Shown: positions 59,428-64,000 of the stretch, piece after piece | Numbering within the stretch: position 1 is the stretch's first letter | Layout: every line of letters begins with the position of its first letter | Assembly (NCBI GenBank): GCA_023515795.1 | Contig: JALGPX010000006.1 | Location: forward strand, 99,421-163,420 | Length of the DNA stretch: 64,000 bases | From: Amoeboaphelidium occidentale | Lineage: Eukaryota > Aphelidiomycota > Aphelidea | Direction: 5' to 3' | Notes under the pieces: model-generated | Databases searched by the model: none | What the model was told of the DNA's origin: nothing | Seen by the model: the letters and a program-made list of their open reading frames with translations, nothing else | Translations under genes and position numbers: made by a program

Positions 59428-61130
59428 TCGACGAGCATCCTTCTGGGTTTGATGACTAATGATGGATATGAATATTGGTTATGCATTTGCTTAATTGTAA
59501 ACAAACGGTCTTAATTCAACTTTACCATCTGAAAGGTGTTATGAAAGGATTGATGATCTGAGATGCTCTAAAAGTGATCACAATAAACATGAAACAATAT
59601 GGACAAGCCGCGCTTTATTTTATTTTACATCTTACCGTTTTATTCCACAAACATCCCACAGTTTTAACAAAACCAGCAATGTACATGGCTTTCTGTGTTT
59701 CGACTGAGAACTTCCGGGGAATCCAGGAAATGTACCCGGGGCAAAACCAGCGGTAAAAATGCTGGAAATACAATGGCATCGGCCTGAGATTGTTCAACCT
59801 TTGCCGTAGCATTTGTACCTGTCTTTGATATGTAAGCATTGATGTAACTGTAGAATCCTTCTTTTCTTTGTCAGGCGTAGGCTTTTAGCTGCTTCTGTAA
59901 ATGTATTCCCTCCCTTGAAAATAAGCACTCCAATAAACCTGAACTTATCTCTGAACGGCATGTTTTTTGGTATTGTGTGCTGATTTAATAATGGATTGAT
60001 TTCGTCATGTAGGTTCTGAATGATACAACGTGTGACTTTGCTATAAACCCTGTACGATGATGAAGCCGCTCTGATAATCGCTTTAGTATGTGTACTTTTA
60101 ACTCCCAAGATTCATGGCACGTGACATTAAAGTTAAAAGTGCATATACTCACCTGGAGTTTTGAGCGACACCACTATAGTGAAAGAATTTAATAGGGCCG
60201 TAATATAGAATAGCGGATTATCTGTTGAATTTAGTCAAGCTTTTGATTTATCGATGTTGAATGCCGTGCTTAATGTTGTACGCCCGATTGTTTATTGGAT
60301 GCTTAGGAGTCTGTTCGTTGTTTTCTTCATGGCGCATTTAGTTGTGACTGAGCACAGAGGGATTAAAAGAAGTTATCAGTTTCAAGAAGGAAAATTTGTT
60401 CATCTATACTTAATTGAATTAAGTCCTTTCAGACTACTTTAAAAGTAAATCCACAGGACAACGAAGAAGGCTTGTTGAGGACCTTTGATCCAGTACGACT
60501 GGAGTGAGCAACCATACGAAAAGAACGCAAAGAAAACCCCTTAGGCATCAATTCACTTCATAGCCAATATTGATCTTGCCGATGGGTTTCAGGTGTACAA
60601 ATTGTCTTTTGGGTATCAAGTTATTGCTCTTGTTCACCGTATATCAACACAACTCTCGCCACACTACTAACAAGATTAGAATTCAAAAAAAGGGTTGAAA
60701 TCAAAAGCATACCTTTGCCAGTTGCAAGGTGACGTTAAAATTAATCTGAGCTCCTTGTGACATGACGAAAGGAGATGAGACAATCAGAAGGAGACGAAAG
60801 TGCAATGAAAAGCCCAAAATGAAATATATTTTGTAAAACAATGCAAATTTTGCGGCCATTTAGTGAAAATAGATATAATGCAAGGATAAAACTGGCTATT
60901 GTACGAGGATCACATCTGACAACCTCAAATCAATCATCAAACATTTTTACAAATAAAACGACGAGTAGAGGAATCAATAGAGTCACGTTGCTCTTTCTCA
61001 TGCCTACTATGCATCTACGCCCGAACAAGTGTCTTTATCATTCCCCCTCCCCCCGTCACACAACATTAATAGATCATCCTTTATTTATTAATTTCATAAC
61101 TTCAACATCAAAAATATTGGCAGCGCTAAA
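59428..61130. other. 1.7-kb accessory stretch without a supported gene
   Basis: 59428-59625 is the duplicated flank. Minus-strand frames at 59615-59839 and 59794-60108 (PFRDKFRFIGVLIFKGGNTF) look partly coding but are short and out of register, so at most a relic. 60254-60442 and 60841-61134 are short frames without recognisable content. Confidence 0.35.
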
Positions 61131-62177
61131 TTAATCCCGCTTTAGCAAATCCAATGTGTCAAACTGACTGCCTGAATTAGCAAATATGTTAATTTGGAAA
61201 TGTCCCTGGAAGTGATCGTCAACCTTAATTTTACTCTTCTTACAAACATACTTAAGCCAATATGAAGCAGAATTGTAAAAACCGCAAAGAAGAGGTGCTA
61301 TACGTAATCCATCAAATACATCGCTAAGTTTTACAATGGCTGAATTCTCCTGTAAATCAATCTGGCGATAAAGTGGACATCCTCCATGGTGTTTCATAGC
61401 ATTCCAAAGGTGAAACAAAGATATTTTTTTTGAAGAGTTGTCTATCTTCAAAATAAAATCCGTTGAGCCGTTATTGCCCGCACTTTCCATTACTCTCTTA
61501 ATGAGACCAAAGGCTTCTCCGTCTAACAAACCACGCATTTTCTCTGTCTTGAGAATATTTCCAAAGTAGATATATCCGTCCAACTGATTTTCATCGGGCT
61601 TTAGTATGATCTGAGCTGTAGCGTCAAGAACAGATATAATGCAATCAAGCGAAGTGCGAAAGTTCTGCATAGAAACAACGTCCAAAGTAACAAATTCTTT
61701 TCTAACATCAACAATATTTCTAATTGCAAGGAATGCATCGCCCATCATCAATGCTAATAGCCTAAACAACCCCTCGTCAGTCAGCCCATCTTTTATGCAC
61801 GCATTAACTTGTCGGTTTAAAGTATATCGTTGATTACTTTGATTTGCTTGCAATCGAGCTTCATCTAGAATAACTGCGCGATTTCCGTGTGAAGTGGTCA
61901 CAATAGTAGGTATGCTCTGTTCACCATCCATTCTGATCATAAAATCATGAAATGACCGAGTCATATAGAACAAAGGGTTTTCAACATTCGTCTTATTATA
62001 ACACAACCAGTAATTGAAAATTTGCCTCAAATTATCTTTCGCTTCTGGGTCATTACTAACTGCTTGTTCAGCATTGCTACTATTCAATCTTAAAGCCCTT
62101 CTGCCGTTCGCCTGTATAGAATCGTCAAGGTTTAAGAAAGTAAGGCTTTTGATCTTATCTGTTATTGTTTCCTCCAT
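61131..62177 (-). CDS. unknown 348-aa protein
   Basis: Single-exon frame with normal coding character. Mostly helical by composition; segments include NYWLCYNKTNVENPLFYMTR, GLFRLLALMMGDAFLAIRN and APLLCGFYNSASYWLKYVCK. I do not recognise the family. It lies on the right-hand side of the putative insertion, next to the HNH-like gene on the same strand (341 bp apart), so the two may belong to one mobile or virus-derived element. This is inference from position only. Confidence 0.5.
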   Translation of the reverse strand: MEETITDKIKSLTFLNLDDSIQANGRRALRLNSSNAEQAVSNDPEAKDNLRQIFNYWLCYNKTNVENPLFYMTRSFHDFMIRMDGEQSIPTIVTTSHGNRAVILDEARLQANQSNQRYTLNRQVNACIKDGLTDEGLFRLLALMMGDAFLAIRNIVDVRKEFVTLDVVSMQNFRTSLDCIISVLDATAQIILKPDENQLDGYIYFGNILKTEKMRGLLDGEAFGLIKRVMESAGNNGSTDFILKIDNSSKKISLFHLWNAMKHHGGCPLYRQIDLQENSAIVKLSDVFDGLRIAPLLCGFYNSASYWLKYVCKKSKIKVDDHFQGHFQINIFANSGSQFDTLDLLKRD

Positions 62178-62517
62178 TCGATGACGTTAAAAAAGAAAAT
62201 CGTAGCCAATCTAAGCACAGTGGGATTTTGTTTGCTAAAAACTCTTCTGCAGTATCCTAATCTAACAGTTAGGATATTTGAATGAATTCAATATGAATAA
62301 TAAAAGCCTAATGCTATAAGCTTTTCTTCATTATTTACAATATTAATATTATTATTAGTGTGAATATCAATGCAGCAAATTTCAATTGAATATTCAAAGC
62401 AATTCTGTGAAATCCAGATTCCTGATGAGAAAACTTTATTCAGGTTCTTTATTACAAAACATTTAGTCAACATTCCATTAATTGAATGTTTACTTATTTG
62501 CTAGTATGACTATAAGA

Positions 62518-63207
62518 TTATTGCCAATGTCTTGTGGATTGTTTGCAGTATGGGATCTGCTTACCAAAGTGGTCAAAGTATCGAGCAAGAGAAATACGTG
62601 CAACAGGATCAAATTTCTCGATATTATGGTTGACATGAAGATAAGAGAAAGTGATTATTTGCTGCGAGTATTTGATCAATTCAATCTGACTCCCATCACG
62701 AAAGGATCTGTTCAACTTTCTGATATCAACTCCCCATTGACTGTTCGTTTCTTTTAAAACCATCCTGAAATTCCAGTCTTGATTTACTATTTTCTTAACT
62801 TCTTGTCTATCTTTTATCGCCAAATCCTTGAGATTCAAAACATTCTCGAAGACGGAAATAGGAATGATATGATCTGGCTCCTTTCCTGGTTTCGCATCGT
62901 GTGTTTCTTTATACTGCTTTTGCCGATAAGAATCTCGTAACTTTTCGAGCGTTGTTTCATTCGTATTATCATTGAGCTTTTCCAAAGGTTCCTCCTCAAA
63001 GGTTTCAGTCTCCAGACTTGTAATGATAATCTCTTCTTCAACAAGATTCTTTTCCTTCTCGTAATCCTCCTTGGTTAACAGTTCTTCTTTCAGTACCTCT
63101 GTCTCCCATTCATCATATTCCGTTGTATGTTCCCATACAAGCTCACTCTCTTTCGCGCGTACATCTTCGTATTGGCGAATCTCTTCTTCGTTATCCCAAT
63201 TGAACAT
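62518..63207 (-). CDS. HNH-endonuclease-like protein with acidic N-terminus
   Basis: 229-aa single exon. Residues 1-90 are strongly acidic (EEEIIITSLETETFEEEPLE). The C-terminal half contains EPDHIIPISVFENV, then NQDWNFRMV and KETNSQWG. The spacing D-H-[x2]-P, N, N is that of a His-Me-finger (HNH) nuclease, with His in DHIIP and the later Asn residues as candidate metal or structural ligands. Zinc-knuckle cysteines are absent. The nuclease assignment rests on this one motif region. Confidence 0.5.
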   Translation of the reverse strand: MFNWDNEEEIRQYEDVRAKESELVWEHTTEYDEWETEVLKEELLTKEDYEKEKNLVEEEIIITSLETETFEEEPLEKLNDNTNETTLEKLRDSYRQKQYKETHDAKPGKEPDHIIPISVFENVLNLKDLAIKDRQEVKKIVNQDWNFRMVLKETNSQWGVDIRKLNRSFRDGSQIELIKYSQQIITFSYLHVNHNIEKFDPVARISLARYFDHFGKQIPYCKQSTRHWQ

Positions 63208-63464
63208 TAATATTACTGACGTTTTTAAAAAATGACTATTTGCTTTTACTGCTTGTGTCAGAGGTTGCTTAATACACTAATCAGAGAAAAGCATTACATG
63301 ATGTGTCTAAAAATACACATCTACAAAGATTTACAAACATATACGATAATCACCAGTTTTATTCATTCATACCTAAATCAGAACAAGATTGTTACAATTT
63401 CAATCTGTATATTTGACCTTTTCGTTCCAAAAATGCTGGAAAACTTCAAACGAAGAATAAGCAA

Positions 63465-64000
63465 TTACAACAAGCTCGTTTTTAAGGCCAAAGTGGATTG
63501 TCTAGTAGCAAACAAGGTGCATTCTCCAAATAATAAGTATTGATTCCGAGAGTAATCTAAAAGAAACTCTTCAAAATGGACATAACGGGTCTTTTTAAGA
63601 TCGAAGCTCTTCTTTAAAGTAGGATAAAAAAGACCATCTAAATCAATTACAATAACAGCTCCTCCAGTTTTCGAAGATTCTACTGCTTCTTCCAATAATC
63701 CTTGGATACTCTTTGGAAACGGCATATTTTGATCCAAAGACATTGAATCAACTACTGCTACATACCGCGGAGCAACTGAGATCACGTAATTCAAAGCATC
63801 AACCGCAGATTTGTAGCAGCCTTCTGGAAAATAAAACTTGCTCCTTTTATCAGTAAGTTTGGCCAAAGGAACCAGCAACTTCGGTTCTTGAATATTTTTA
63901 AATTCCAAAATCAATTCTTCCGCAGGAAGTTGGTTGAATTTGCCAACTGCCAAATATTTTCGTGTAAATACAGTCTGAAAACAACGTTTCACCATTGCTC
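63465..64000 (-). CDS. unknown protein, N-terminus outside the window
   Basis: Frame of at least 176 codons that remains open to the window edge. It contains KFYFPEGCYKSAVDALNYV and GGAVIVIDLDGLFYPTLKK; the hydrophobic strand ending DLDG could be a Walker-B-like or metal-binding element. Not recognised. It may belong with the two unknown genes to its left. Confidence 0.4.
   Translation of the reverse strand, partial: AMVKRCFQTVFTRKYLAVGKFNQLPAEELILEFKNIQEPKLLVPLAKLTDKRSKFYFPEGCYKSAVDALNYVISVAPRYVAVVDSMSLDQNMPFPKSIQGLLEEAVESSKTGGAVIVIDLDGLFYPTLKKSFDLKKTRYVHFEEFLLDYSRNQYLLFGECTLFATRQSTLALKTSLL

Noticed and set aside
1-64000. CRISPR arrays, bacterial operons or riboswitches
   Set aside because: No regularly spaced repeats occur, and spliceosomal introns and eukaryotic gene content exclude a prokaryotic source.

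Overview
The window is nuclear DNA of a compact, intron-bearing eukaryote. About 30 conserved eukaryotic genes are packed with intergenic gaps of 3 to 300 bp. I reconstructed more than 40 introns; nearly all are 32-48 nt. The gene set (Tup1-type corepressor, fungal-size NAD-glutamate dehydrogenase, Dsc1/Tul1-type RING ligase, Cdc4-type F-box protein) points to a fungus or close relative. A TMEM107-like ciliary transition-zone protein points to a flagellated cell. Fanzor and Crinkler genes fit a zoosporic (chytrid-like) fungus best. The lineage is inference and no species is assigned.

Layout. 1-28.9 kb is a dense housekeeping block: BRIP1/FANCJ helicase, Dsc1-like E3, SmD1, two tRNA-Gly genes, GINS PSF2, TMEM107-like, Cdc4-like F-box/WD40, APC3/CDC27, YIPF6, pyroglutamyl peptidase, NDUFB10-like, class 3 lipase, proteasome alpha, TUP1, an aspartic-protease-like membrane protein, a glycosyltransferase, an LMBR1-like protein and GDH2. 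A Fanzor relic lies beside the APC3 start. 29.4-33.5 kb is sparser, holds a membrane-anchored methyltransferase and is bounded by a 404-bp direct repeat of the GDH 5' end. 33.5-42.5 kb holds a RhoGEF (split by an artefactual gap), RPS11, a kinase, UNC50, PPIL3, YJU2 and an unknown gene. 42.5-48.4 kb is a Fanzor locus assembled from overlapping contigs. 48.5-52.2 kb holds dynein light chain, maleylacetoacetate isomerase, an unknown nuclear-type protein and a proline-rich membrane protein. 52.2-64 kb is accessory: a second Fanzor lineage, a Crinkler-type NTPase gene, a surface protein, an HNH-like protein and unknown ORFs.

The most interesting system is the set of at least three Fanzor (eukaryotic TnpB-like, RNA-guided nuclease) lineages at different stages of decay. 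Two of them carry comparable structured 3' flanks that could be omega-RNA-like guides. A second lead is a putative large polymorphic insertion, with a 5-bp TATTT target duplication, just downstream of the Crinkler gene.

Several N positions are joins between contigs whose ends overlap, so parts of the Fanzor locus and the RhoGEF gene are written twice. This must be allowed for before calling tandem duplications.
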